In this document: positions 25,122 to 34,930 of the stretch, piece after piece
Layout: every line of letters begins with the position of its first letter
How positions within the stretch are numbered: the first letter of the stretch is position 1
Origin: Glaciecola sp. KUL10
Lineage (GTDB): Bacteria > Pseudomonadota > Gammaproteobacteria > Enterobacterales > Alteromonadaceae
DNA: 64,000 nt
NCBI RefSeq assembly: GCF_003203515.1
Contig: NZ_BGNG01000004.1
Location: forward strand, 1-64,000
Direction of reading: 5' to 3'
Notes under the pieces: generated by a model
Databases searched by the model: none
Told to the model about the DNA's origin: nothing
Seen by the model: only the letters and a program-made list of their open reading frames with translations
Translations under genes and position numbers: made by a program

Positions 25122-28100
25122 ATGAAATTAAAACGGTATTTTAAGCTAGGGATTGGGTGTTGTTTGGTAATAATTTCAAACTTCTGCCTTGGCTATACTT
25201 TACCTCAACAGGCTAACTTGCCAGCCAAAACTCCTACAGAGCGTTTAAAAACTAAAGAACCGCATACCATATCGTTTGATATTCCTAGTGGCGACGCTGA
25301 TGTCGCTCTCATCGAGTTCGCAAAGCAAGTCGATTTAACAATTATTTTTCCTTTTAAGAAAGTTGAGGGAGTTCAGGCAAATCGCTTATTTGGAAGTTTC
25401 ACTATCCGAGAAGGCATTGATCGACTTCTCGCGGGTACAGGGTTAGCGGCCACTTTCGAGTCAGAGGGTGTAGTAAAAATTAAGCGAATCTCAATTCAAA
25501 AAATTGAAGATGCAAATAGCTCTGTCTTTTCTAAGTTTTTTGAATTACTGACGCTTCAGGGCAAAGACATCGTGACATACCCAGATGAGTTGCCAGATAT
25601 TGAAACTATTGAGGTTACGGGTTTACGCAACAGTCTGCATTGGGGGATTGAGCTTAAGCGAAACGCTAATGAAGCTTTCGACTCCATTCAGGCTGAAGAA
25701 ATTGGAAAGTTTCCAGATACTAATCTTGCCGAATCCCTTCAGCGGATATCTGGTGTTTCTATCGATCGAGCCGAGGGTGAAGGTCAGTTTGTGACTGTAA
25801 GAGGGTTTGGGCCTCAGTTTAATTTGGTACAAAGTAATGGTAGGCCAATGGCCTCAGATAATTTAGGTCGCGAATTTAGTTTTGATACAATATCGCCTGA
25901 GTTAGTTAGGGCGATAACGGTCAATAAAACATTTACTGCATCACAGCCCTCTGGTGGTATTGGGTCGACAATAAACATTGAAACTGCAAAGCCATTTGCA
26001 TCTGATCGGTTCGTTGTTGCAGGAAGCTTAAAAGCAAGCTACGACACAAATAGCGAGCGCTCTACACCGCATGCATCTTTGTTTTTAAGTAATAGCAACC
26101 GCAAGCTGGGTTGGTTATTGTCGCTTTCTCATCAAGTTAGACAATCCCGAATCAATGAAGCACAGACAGACGCTTGGTTGTTAAATACGGATATCAGCCC
26201 TTTAGAAGGCCGCTCACAAGCAGGTAGCATCACTCAAAATACGTTTATTCCTCGAAACTACGATCAACGGGTTCGATTTGAAAAACGAACGCGAACAGGC
26301 GGAACGGCAGTTATCCAATATAAGCATAGTGATCGCTTAGAAATGAGTCTGGATTACTTGCAGTCAGACTTTACAGTTAAAACCGACTCTACCTCAATGG
26401 GACATTGGTTTACCCCTAGTAACGTCGAAAACGTGATTACTGATGAAAATGGAACGGCTATCTCGTTTTCTCAGCAAGTGGGTCATGCAACTGATTTTCA
26501 TTCACGCACATTTGATCGGCCCTCAAGTGTTAGTGCGCTGGGGTTCAATGCTAAATTTCAAGCCCGTCCTAATATTAGCGTTGATTTTGATGTGTCTCGG
26601 TCAAAAGCCAGCACGCAAGATACTAAGGGCGCGCGTAATGCCCTGACCTTAATTGGGTATTTGAATCGTTCATCATATAACAATGTACGTGATCAAATTT
26701 TACCTGAGATTTCTGGCTTCCAAACGGCCCGTGATGACATCGTTGATGCATTGGGAAATGTTTCGGGTGTTTCAAACTACCTCGACCCAGCTAACGCCCG
26801 CTCCCATGTGATGTTGCGCCGAGGTTGGAATATACAAGATCGTTTTGATCAGGCGAAAGTAGACGTGAGCGTCTTTGACGCTTTTGACTTAAACCTTGAA
26901 ATAAAAGCCGGTCTTTTACAAAGCAAGCAATCAAAACGAAACGAACGCTGGGACAATGAAAACAACGCTGTGCATTGTTCATTTTGTGGTTACTTTCCTG
27001 AACCCGATCTCCCTGATAGTTTTCAAACCGTTTTTGATGCTGGCAGTCAGTTTTTGAAAGGAATCAGTGGCTATCAGTCTATTCCTAACAAATGGTTAAG
27101 ACACAATGGAGAGCAATTATTTGATTTTTTAGAGTCTAATAGTGACGTCAATTTTGATGCGGTTTTGAGAGATAACTCATATTTTGTAAGTGAAACAGTC
27201 AATGCTGCGTATCTTTCGTTTTTTCATGATTATCAGTTTAAGACCTTTGATCTCGACGTAACATATGGGTTGCGCTACGAAAATACTCGTCTAAGTGTAA
27301 ACGGGTTTGAAGCAGATTTACTTGGCCTGACTGTACTTGACCAAACCGAATTAGGGCAGCGTTCTAGTGCAGGGAGACCGCTATCTGAGTCTTCGGGATA
27401 CAGTAACTGGTTACCAAGCTTAACGATCAAGAGTGAATTTTTTGACAGTTTTATTGCTCGGATTGCTGTTTCTAAATCGTTGACGCGACCAACTATGACT
27501 CAATTATCGCCCAGCCTGATTGTGACGACTACTCGCCAAGGTGGAGATTTACGTGCACGCTCAGGATCCCCAGCGCTAAAGCCTTTTGAGTCTGTGAATA
27601 CTGATTTTTCGCTCGAGTGGTACTACAAACCACTTAGTTATATCTCTTTGAGTTATTTTAGCAAACGAGTCAGTAACTTCATTGTCGAAACGGTCAATCA
27701 AAGCAGTATTAATGATGTACGCGATCCAAGCACCGGTATTGATGCATCTTTGCCAGACCCTTTTGATGATATCGCCTTGTTCGACATTATCCAGCCGTTA
27801 AACGGTCCAACAGCTCGTGTGAGCGGTTTAGAGTTTGTTTTACAACACGATTTTTCAAACGGTTGGGGAATTATTGCAAATTCTACCTTTGTGGATAGTA
27901 ACGCTACGCTTGATACTTTTGATACGACACAAAAATTTGCGATTACAGGTCTAAGCGACTCGAGAAACCTTGTTCTGTATTACGAAAAGGAAGCTTTACA
28001 ATTTAGACTATCACTGAACAATAGAGATGGTTTTTTACAATCATTAGTGCAAGTGCAGGGGGCAGAACCGACATTCGTTCGCGCATATAAGCAACTTGAT

Positions 28101-28262
28101 GTTAGTGCTTCTTATCAATTGAACGAAAATCTCTCTGTCTTTTTTGAAGGAGTAAACCTCACTCAGGAAAATGTGTTAAAGCATGGCCGTTTTAGCAATC
28201 AATTCCTGCTGGCTCAGCAACCTGGCGCAAGATATGCGCTGGGACTCCGTTTTAAATTCTAA
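25122..28262 (+). CDS. TonB-dependent receptor with N-terminal STN signalling domain
   Basis: 1046-residue outer-membrane active transporter. A signal peptide (residues 1-24) is followed by an STN domain (about 50-120, FDIPSGDADVALIEFAKQVD), a TonB box-like IETIEVTGLR near 165-175, a plug (about 180-290, with GKFPDTNLAESLQRISGVSI and VTVRGFG) and a 22-strand-type barrel ending in Phe (GLRFKF). The plug signature is that of the large Caulobacter-type receptor family. The STN domain next to fecI/fecR makes it the probable surface-signalling transducer. An extracellular-loop Cys pair (CSFC) occurs near residue 620. Substrate unknown; sugars, peptides or aromatics are more likely than iron in this family, which is inference. 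Confidence 0.93.
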   Translation: MKLKRYFKLGIGCCLVIISNFCLGYTLPQQANLPAKTPTERLKTKEPHTISFDIPSGDADVALIEFAKQVDLTIIFPFKKVEGVQANRLFGSFTIREGIDRLLAGTGLAATFESEGVVKIKRISIQKIEDANSSVFSKFFELLTLQGKDIVTYPDELPDIETIEVTGLRNSLHWGIELKRNANEAFDSIQAEEIGKFPDTNLAESLQRISGVSIDRAEGEGQFVTVRGFGPQFNLVQSNGRPMASDNLGREFSFDTISPELVRAITVNKTFTASQPSGGIGSTINIETAKPFASDRFVVAGSLKASYDTNSERSTPHASLFLSNSNRKLGWLLSLSHQVRQSRINEAQTDAWLLNTDISPLEGRSQAGSITQNTFIPRNYDQRVRFEKRTRTGGTAVIQYKHSDRLEMSLDYLQSDFTVKTDSTSMGHWFTPSNVENVITDENGTAISFSQQVGHATDFHSRTFDRPSSVSALGFNAKFQARPNISVDFDVSRSKASTQDTKGARNALTLIGYLNRSSYNNVRDQILPEISGFQTARDDIVDALGNVSGVSNYLDPANARSHVMLRRGWNIQDRFDQAKVDVSVFDAFDLNLEIKAGLLQSKQSKRNERWDNENNAVHCSFCGYFPEPDLPDSFQTVFDAGSQFLKGISGYQSIPNKWLRHNGEQLFDFLESNSDVNFDAVLRDNSYFVSETVNAAYLSFFHDYQFKTFDLDVTYGLRYENTRLSVNGFEADLLGLTVLDQTELGQRSSAGRPLSESSGYSNWLPSLTIKSEFFDSFIARIAVSKSLTRPTMTQLSPSLIVTTTRQGGDLRARSGSPALKPFESVNTDFSLEWYYKPLSYISLSYFSKRVSNFIVETVNQSSINDVRDPSTGIDASLPDPFDDIALFDIIQPLNGPTARVSGLEFVLQHDFSNGWGIIANSTFVDSNATLDTFDTTQKFAITGLSDSRNLVLYYEKEALQFRLSLNNRDGFLQSLVQVQGAEPTFVRAYKQLDVSASYQLNENLSVFFEGVNLTQENVLKHGRFSNQFLLAQQPGARYALGLRFKF

Positions 28263-28476
28263 ATATTTTTATCAAGTATTCCTACTAACTAAATATGCCC
28301 TTTGCGCGTGTTTCAAACATTTATCAAAACAAATATAGCGGAAAAATAAAACTCGTTCGTCATTGGTATTGACTATGTAAATAAAATGTAATTAGAGCGT
28401 GATTGTTTTTAACAAACGCCCGATGAATATTTTAATTTCATAGTGTATTGAAAATTAATCACATTCAAGCAGGCAA

Positions 28477-31400
28477 ATGATGACAACTAAAACAAAAAAA
28501 CAATTTAAATACACTTTACTCGCACAGAGTATCAGCCTCATGTTGGGCAGTGTTGCAGTTGCGCAGGCTCAAGAAGCACCCAATGCAGAGCCAGATGCAA
28601 CCGAAGTTATCCAAGTTACGGGTGTAAGAGGAAGCTTATCTCAATCGATGAACGTCAAACGCCAGTCCAGTGGTGTTGTTGATGCGATATCTGCTGTTGA
28701 TATGGGCAAATTTCCAGATACTAACTTAGCCGAGTCATTACAGCGTATTACCGGCGTCTCTATCAATCGCGTTAACGGTGAAGGCTCTGAAGTCACTGTG
28801 CGTGGTTTTGGTGGCAATTTTAATTTGATTACACTCAATGGCCGTCAAATGCCTGCGGCCAATGTATCTACTATAACTGGAAATCCGCAAGATAAAGGCA
28901 CCTCTGGTTCTAGCCGCTCCTTTGACTTCTCGAATATTGCCTCTGAAGGCGTGAGTGGAATTGAAGTTTATAAGACCGGTGTTGCTGCGATTCCATCTGG
29001 CGGGATTGGCGCAACTATTAATATTAATACCCTGAGGCCCTTAGATGTTGGAGAGATGAAAGGCTCGGTGGGTGTAAAAGCAGTAAAAGATGAAAGTGGA
29101 AGTGGTGTCACACCAGAGCTAAGCGGATTGACTTCTTGGGTGAATGATGACGGTAACTTTGGTGTGTCGTTATTTGGCTCCTTTCAAGAACGTGATTCTG
29201 GAAGTCGGCACATGAGTGTTGAGCAATTTCAACTTCAGGAATGGACAGCCGATTCATTAGCGGCCATTAGTGCACCTGATGTTCAAGTTATCAATGAGCC
29301 TACAATCGGGCAAATTGTCGCGATTCCTACTAACATTGGGTTGGGAACAAACCAAGATAATCGCGAGCGCACCAATGCGATGTTGACCTTGCAATTTGCA
29401 CCAAATGATAGCCTAACGATCACGGCAGATGCGAGCTACGCTAGTAATGAACAAACGTCTTCGTCACTGATTGACGGTGTCTGGTTTGCGCGTCAGTTCA
29501 ACAGCGTTGAGTTTGATGGCAACCCAATTGTTGCAACACCCGTTAGATTTGCTGAGGATATTGAAGGTGGCAAAGATTTCTTCTTCCAAAACTTAGCACT
29601 TGCAACTAAAGATGAACTTAAGTCAGTTGGCTTCAACGTAGAGTATTTTGTCAACGACTCTTTGAATTTAAGGTTTGACGCGGCGAGTTCTGAAGCAAAA
29701 AGTGGCGGCAATGGACCCTTTGGTCAAAACTCGATTCGCTTTAACTTTGCTGGCTCAAATGCAGGTTGGCAAGTTGCCGATTTCACAGGTGCAATTCCAC
29801 AAGCGAGTATCGTTATTGACGATGAATTGAAAGGCAACAATAACGGTATATTTGATAAGCCTGATATTGGTTCACAAGTCACGCAGACCGAAAAGTCGAA
29901 CCAAGAAACGTCAGTTGATCAAATTCGCTTTGAAGGCTCATATGATTTAGATGAAGTGAGTTTGGATTTCGGTTTAGGTATGTTAAGCACCACGATGAAG
30001 CAAACTCGTGAATCAAGCAGTGAAGCTCTTGGTGGCTGGGGAGTAAGTTTCCCAGGCGATATCCCCGAAGGTCTTTTCGAACAAACGTGTACCGCATGTG
30101 AATTCCAAGATTTTGATATTAATGGTGTCCCTGGTGCTGATCAAATTGCCCGCCCCGCAGGTTCTACTACCATTCCATTAGGAAGCGTTTCTTTTAGAGG
30201 CGACCCGGTTGAATTACTCAATGTTGTCGGCGCTGATTATGGTTTAGCACTAGGTTCATTACCGATAAATGGTTTTGATGATAACACCATTGAAGAAGAT
30301 ATTATTTCTGCCTATTTACAAGCAAAGGCCGACTATGAAGTAAGTGGCATGAACCTTAATGTGGTCGCAGGGTTGCGCTACGAAAAGACTGACGTAACGT
30401 CTACTTCTAACCAGCTAGTGCCGCAAAGAATAATTTGGGAGTCTGATAACGATTTTAGAGTCGAACCGAGTGCGGACGTGCAAAGTTTAGTGGGTGAACA
30501 CAGTTACACTAATCTTCTACCTAGTCTTGATTTAACACTTGATGTTAGTGATGACATAAAAGCGAGAGCATCGTTTAGTAAAACGCTCGCGAGACCATCA
30601 TACGGGCGTCTGTACTCTTCAACGTCAGTCAGTGCACCCGCAAGGCCAACAGCTCTTGGCGGAAACGCGACGGGTAGTTCTGGCAATGTGAAGCTAGATC
30701 CACTTGAGTCTACCAATCTCGATTTATCGCTAGAGTGGTATTACAACGATTCAAGCGTGGTATCTATCGGCTACTATCGCAAGGACGTTGAGAACTTTGT
30801 TGGAACCGCACAAGGCTCTGAAACGCTGTTTGGTTTGACTGACCCCTCGTCTAACGCATCAGGAACACTCGCTGCTCAGGCTGCTCAAGAGCTCGCAAGC
30901 AGAGGTTTCGATACAAACGAGCGTAACTTATTTACCATGACCGCTATTTTACAGAATCCTCAGGCTTATCCTGGTGGCGCAGCTGAATTTGATAATTCAC
31001 AAGCCTTTGCTGATTCAGTATTTGGCACGTTTGACGTATTTTCTCAGGCAGGCGATCCATTATTTGATTTCCAAGTGACACGCCCTGTTAATAATCAAAG
31101 TGCAGTCATCGACGGTTATGAACTTGCGTGGCAACATTTCTTTGGCGAGTCTGGTTTTGGTTATCAGTTCAATTACACCATTGTAGATGGCGACATTGGA
31201 TACGATGTTGGTGGTGCGATCAGTGTCGATCAATTTGCCCTCGAGGGTTTGAGTGACACAGCAAACCTTGTGCTTATTTACGAAAAAAATGGTTTGTCTG
31301 CACGTTTGGCTTACAACTGGCGAGATGAGTTTCTTAGTCAAGTTAATCGAGGTTTCGGCAATCGAAATCCTATCTTTATCGATGCATTCGAACAAGTTGA

Positions 31401-31563
31401 TATCAACGTGAGTTACGATGTCAGTGAAGATCTTGTCGTGAGTCTAGATATTATCAACTTGACTGAAGAAGGCCAAAAACAGTTTGGTAGGTCGCGCAAT
31501 AACGTCTTTTTCCTTCAAGAAGCAGATAGACGTTTTGTATTAAGTGCAAATTATCGCTTTTAG
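28477..31563 (+). CDS. TonB-dependent receptor (no STN domain)
   Basis: 1028-residue outer-membrane transporter. Signal peptide residues 1-32 (ending VAQAQ), TonB box-like TEVIQVTGVRGSL around residues 42-54, plug (about 60-190, GKFPDTNLAESLQRITGVSI, TVRGFGG), then a beta barrel finishing with NYRF. It is a paralogue of the upstream receptor, sharing the plug signature almost word for word but lacking the signalling domain. A Cys pair (CTAC) is placed in the barrel as in its neighbour. ATG occurs twice in tandem (28477 and 28480). It lies 214 nt after the first receptor and 99 nt before the SapC-like gene, consistent with a receptor feeding the downstream enzymes. Confidence 0.93.
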   Translation: MMTTKTKKQFKYTLLAQSISLMLGSVAVAQAQEAPNAEPDATEVIQVTGVRGSLSQSMNVKRQSSGVVDAISAVDMGKFPDTNLAESLQRITGVSINRVNGEGSEVTVRGFGGNFNLITLNGRQMPAANVSTITGNPQDKGTSGSSRSFDFSNIASEGVSGIEVYKTGVAAIPSGGIGATININTLRPLDVGEMKGSVGVKAVKDESGSGVTPELSGLTSWVNDDGNFGVSLFGSFQERDSGSRHMSVEQFQLQEWTADSLAAISAPDVQVINEPTIGQIVAIPTNIGLGTNQDNRERTNAMLTLQFAPNDSLTITADASYASNEQTSSSLIDGVWFARQFNSVEFDGNPIVATPVRFAEDIEGGKDFFFQNLALATKDELKSVGFNVEYFVNDSLNLRFDAASSEAKSGGNGPFGQNSIRFNFAGSNAGWQVADFTGAIPQASIVIDDELKGNNNGIFDKPDIGSQVTQTEKSNQETSVDQIRFEGSYDLDEVSLDFGLGMLSTTMKQTRESSSEALGGWGVSFPGDIPEGLFEQTCTACEFQDFDINGVPGADQIARPAGSTTIPLGSVSFRGDPVELLNVVGADYGLALGSLPINGFDDNTIEEDIISAYLQAKADYEVSGMNLNVVAGLRYEKTDVTSTSNQLVPQRIIWESDNDFRVEPSADVQSLVGEHSYTNLLPSLDLTLDVSDDIKARASFSKTLARPSYGRLYSSTSVSAPARPTALGGNATGSSGNVKLDPLESTNLDLSLEWYYNDSSVVSIGYYRKDVENFVGTAQGSETLFGLTDPSSNASGTLAAQAAQELASRGFDTNERNLFTMTAILQNPQAYPGGAAEFDNSQAFADSVFGTFDVFSQAGDPLFDFQVTRPVNNQSAVIDGYELAWQHFFGESGFGYQFNYTIVDGDIGYDVGGAISVDQFALEGLSDTANLVLIYEKNGLSARLAYNWRDEFLSQVNRGFGNRNPIFIDAFEQVDINVSYDVSEDLVVSLDIINLTEEGQKQFGRSRNNVFFLQEADRRFVLSANYRF

Positions 31564-31662
31564 TTTCCCTCTAAAGTTTCGGACAGGGACCGTCTGAGCT
31601 TTTTACTGATACACTCTAACGACGATAGGGCGATGTAACGATACAGCGAGTAAAAAAACAAT

Positions 31663-32403
31663 ATGGCAACAATAGAAGTTCTCAACAATATTGAGCATAA
31701 AGATTTAAAGATACGACCAATCGAATCTCATGGAGAAGGGTTATCTGTTAACCGTTCGCTTGTATATGTCAGTGAGGTTGCTAATTTACACAAAGAATTT
31801 CCCCTCGTTATTCACAAAGATGAAGACGAAAACGATCTGCAACTACATGCTATTTTAGGGTTTGAGAAAGACGAAAATTTATTTGTAGATGAAAATGGGT
31901 GGATATCCAAGCACGCACCTGCTTTGCTTAAACGAGGCCCCTTCAGTCTTGGATACGCTAATACTGAAGATACCAACAACACTGCCAGCCAAGAAAACCC
32001 TCTGATTTGTATAGATGTTGATGATCCTCGAGTGAGTGCTGAGCAGGGTGAGGCTATATTTCTGCCATTTGGTGGCGAAGCGCCCTTACTGCAAGATATC
32101 AAATCTTCCCTACAGCTTATTCAAATGGGTATGAAATACAATGCAACGCTCTTTGCGATGATCAATGAATTTGACCTGCTTGAACCCTTATCTATTCAAA
32201 TAAAACTAAACAGTGAAGAAGAAATAAATCTTCAAGGATATTACACCATTCGACAAGATACGCTCACTTCATTATCTGGCGAAGCACTTGAAAAGTTAAA
32301 TAAATTTGGTGTTTTGAGTGTGCTGTTTTACCTTTTGTCTTCTTTAAGTAATTTTCAGCATATGATTGATATAAAGAATCAAGTGATACCTAGTGAACAC
32401 TGA
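31663..32403 (+). CDS. SapC-like protein
   Basis: 246-residue cytosolic-looking protein without signal peptide. The SapC family pattern is visible: an N-terminal LVYVSEVANLHKEFPLVIHK region, then ILGFEKDENLFVDENGWISKHAPALLKRGPFSLG, with the gFW/PF-type core, and a C-terminal helical part. The family is named after a surface-layer-associated gene in Campylobacter, but no activity is established. In marine and xanthomonad genomes it recurs beside TonB receptors, cupin-8 proteins and tryptophan halogenases, as here. Its stop overlaps the start of the next gene. Confidence 0.85.
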   Translation: MATIEVLNNIEHKDLKIRPIESHGEGLSVNRSLVYVSEVANLHKEFPLVIHKDEDENDLQLHAILGFEKDENLFVDENGWISKHAPALLKRGPFSLGYANTEDTNNTASQENPLICIDVDDPRVSAEQGEAIFLPFGGEAPLLQDIKSSLQLIQMGMKYNATLFAMINEFDLLEPLSIQIKLNSEEEINLQGYYTIRQDTLTSLSGEALEKLNKFGVLSVLFYLLSSLSNFQHMIDIKNQVIPSEH

Positions 32404-33418
32404 AATTAAAATTCTGGATGGATTGACCCCGGAATCGATTCCATTTGATGAACTATTTAGCACTAACCAACCTATTTTACTCAAAGGTTTAGTAAAGGAT
32501 TGGCCATTGGTGCTCAAAGGCAAACAAGAAGGCCAAAACAGTGTTATGGCAGAACTTGCTGCGCATGATAGCCAACGCCCGTTTTTGGTTTATCAAGGTG
32601 AGCCAAGTATAAACGCTAATTTTACTTACAATGACACATGCTCAGGGTTTAATTATTCGAGTCATAAATCCAACTTAACTAAAGTGCTGTCGCATATACG
32701 TTCGCAAATTGACAACCAAGAGCACGATTATTTATATATTAACTCTTTGCGTCTAGAAGATGGTTTTCCGTCATTAAGTGAAAATCATGTACTGAATTTC
32801 AATCATCCGCAATTTGCTAACAATCGTCCTGTAGCAAAGATTTGGTTAGGCACCGAGTCCATAGCCGCAGCTCATTTTGACTTGCCCGCCAATATCGCCT
32901 GTTGCGTTTTTGGAAAAAGGCGATTCACGCTGTTTCCACCTGAACAAGCAGAAAATCTGTATCCGGGACCGCTTAGCCCGACCCCAGGTGGCCAAGTCGT
33001 GACAATGGCTGATCTTAATGAGCCCGATTTTGACAAATTCCCACGATTAAGTGCTGCGCTAGACAATGCACTCATTGTCGATATGGAGCCCGGTGATGCA
33101 CTCTATTATCCAAGTATGTGGTGGCACCAAGTACAAGCATTCGATCGTTTTAATGTGATGATTAATTTCTGGTGGATGACAGCACCTGCCTTTATGGGCA
33201 ATCCTATGGATGCACTCATGCACGGCATGCTAAGTATCCGCGATAGGCCTTTACATGAGAAGCAAGCGTGGAAGGCTCTTTACGATTATTACGTCTTTGG
33301 AGAGTCCAATAAAGTGACTTCGCATTTACCCACTGCTGCTTTAGGCCCTCTAGGTGATATTGATGATGTGGCTGCTAGACGACTCAGAGCGACACTTCTC
33401 AACAATTTAAATCGATAA
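32393..33418 (+). CDS. Cupin-8/JmjC-like Fe(II)-2-oxoglutarate oxygenase family protein
   Basis: 341 residues. The metal triad of JmjC-type hydroxylases is visible: His-x-Asp in AAHFDLPANIACCVFGKRRFTLFPPE (around residue 162) and the distal His in YYPSMWWHQVQAF (around 243). The FGKRRFTLFPP segment is the 2-oxoglutarate-side strand typical of cupin-8 proteins. The predicted reaction is hydroxylation of a protein or small molecule; the substrate is unknown. It starts at GTG 32393, overlapping the SapC-like gene by 11 nt, and ends 6 nt before the first halogenase, so it is firmly part of the operon. Confidence 0.88.
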   Translation: MNTEIKILDGLTPESIPFDELFSTNQPILLKGLVKDWPLVLKGKQEGQNSVMAELAAHDSQRPFLVYQGEPSINANFTYNDTCSGFNYSSHKSNLTKVLSHIRSQIDNQEHDYLYINSLRLEDGFPSLSENHVLNFNHPQFANNRPVAKIWLGTESIAAAHFDLPANIACCVFGKRRFTLFPPEQAENLYPGPLSPTPGGQVVTMADLNEPDFDKFPRLSAALDNALIVDMEPGDALYYPSMWWHQVQAFDRFNVMINFWWMTAPAFMGNPMDALMHGMLSIRDRPLHEKQAWKALYDYYVFGESNKVTSHLPTAALGPLGDIDDVAARRLRATLLNNLNR

Positions 33419-33424
33419 AAGTAT

Positions 33425-34930
33425 ATGAATAAAAAGACAAAGGTAGTGATTGCTGGTGGCGGAACATCGGGTTGGTTAAGTGCATACAGCTTGATTGCTC
33501 GCTTGGGCGCAGTGTTGGATATCACCTTAATTGAGTCAGATCACATCGGTACCGTTGGCGTTGGTGAAGCAACGATCCCGACAATGCGTAACTATCATCA
33601 GTTAATTGGAATCGATGAACAAGAGTTTATGAGAGCGACTCAAGCTACCTTTAAACTTGGGATCGAGTTTGAAAATTGGGGGCAACAACAGCAATCATAT
33701 ATGCACTCATTTGGCGAAATTGGACAGCGTTCTTGGATGGTTGAATTTCATGAGTTTTGGATGGAGGCAAAGGCCAATGGGTTTGGCGGCAGTCTTGATG
33801 ATTATTGCCTTGAATTAAAAGCAGCTAAAGCTAATAAATTTGCTACAAAATTAGGTAATCGGTCTATTAATTACGCATACCACCTCAACGCAACTGCGTA
33901 TGCGCAGTATCTAAGAGGTAAGAGTGAAGCGCTGGGGGTAAAGCGTGTAGAAGGAAAAATAACACACATCTCAAACCATGCGAATGGCAATATTTCATGC
34001 CTTTATTTAGATAATGGTTTGCAAATTGACGGTGATTTTTTCATTGATTGTACTGGGTTTAAGTCATTATTGTTGGGTGAAAGTCTTGGTGTTGTGTTTG
34101 AAGACTGGGGGCATTATTTAGCTGCTGATAGTGCTTTTGCCGTGCAAACCGAATCTGTAGAAGATCCAAAGCCATTTACTGTTGCAACGGCTCACAGTGC
34201 AGGTTGGCAATGGCGTATACCTTTACAACACCGCACTGGCAATGGGTTAGTATTTAGTAATCAGTTTTTAGGAGACCAAGCTGCGCTTGATCTATTAACC
34301 CAAAACTTAAAGGGAAAAATGATTAGCGAGCCTCGTAAACTCAAGTTTAGAACGGGCAGGCGTCAAAAAGCATGGTATAAAAACTGCGTCGCCATTGGAC
34401 TAGCAAATGGATTTATTGAACCTTTAGAATCCACGAGTATACATCTAGTCACGACTGCGTTGGTGCGTCTGATGAAACTCTTCCCTATTAGTGAGTCCAC
34501 AAGCTTCCAAGCAGAACGTTTCAATCAAGAGACAAATAAAGAACTAGAGAGTATTCGTGATTTTATTATATTGCATTATCACCTTACTGAGCGAGAAGAC
34601 AGCGAGTTTTGGCGACACTATAAAAATATGCAAATTCCTGAGACGCTCAACCACCGTATGCAAATCTTTAAAGAAAATGCATACGCATGGCCTGACGAGG
34701 TTGGTTTGTTTAGAGTTGATTCATGGGTCCAAGTAATGATGGGGCAAGGCATTTTTCCAAAGCAACATCATCTTGGAGCCAAGGTGATTGAAACAAAGGG
34801 ATTACACCAGCAACTTTCGAGTTATAAACAGATGGTAGAAAAAGCGGTGGCTCAATTACCGACTCACGTCGACTTTTTAAAGCAATATTGCGACAGTCAT
34901 CTTCAACAAATGGAGAAAGAGCAAGCGTGA
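33425..34930 (+). CDS. Flavin-dependent tryptophan halogenase-like protein 1
   Basis: 501-residue FAD-dependent enzyme of the PrnA/RebH superfamily. The dinucleotide-binding motif is GGGTSGW at residues 11-17. The halogenation lysine (PrnA Lys79 equivalent) is Lys77 in ATFKLGIEFENW. The family WxWxIP motif is complete in GWQWRIPLQHR around residue 262, and the FIEPLESTSIHL block near residue 335 carries the conserved Glu. All landmarks for a functional halogenase are therefore present. Members of this operon type have not generally been shown to halogenate free tryptophan, so the substrate is open. It overlaps the second halogenase by 4 nt (GTGA). Confidence 0.92.
   Translation: MNKKTKVVIAGGGTSGWLSAYSLIARLGAVLDITLIESDHIGTVGVGEATIPTMRNYHQLIGIDEQEFMRATQATFKLGIEFENWGQQQQSYMHSFGEIGQRSWMVEFHEFWMEAKANGFGGSLDDYCLELKAAKANKFATKLGNRSINYAYHLNATAYAQYLRGKSEALGVKRVEGKITHISNHANGNISCLYLDNGLQIDGDFFIDCTGFKSLLLGESLGVVFEDWGHYLAADSAFAVQTESVEDPKPFTVATAHSAGWQWRIPLQHRTGNGLVFSNQFLGDQAALDLLTQNLKGKMISEPRKLKFRTGRRQKAWYKNCVAIGLANGFIEPLESTSIHLVTTALVRLMKLFPISESTSFQAERFNQETNKELESIRDFIILHYHLTEREDSEFWRHYKNMQIPETLNHRMQIFKENAYAWPDEVGLFRVDSWVQVMMGQGIFPKQHHLGAKVIETKGLHQQLSSYKQMVEKAVAQLPTHVDFLKQYCDSHLQQMEKEQA

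Noticed and set aside
31563-31662. Attenuator between receptor 2 and the SapC-like gene
   Set aside because: Only a 5-bp imperfect stem (CGGAC/GTCTG) before five T; too weak to call.
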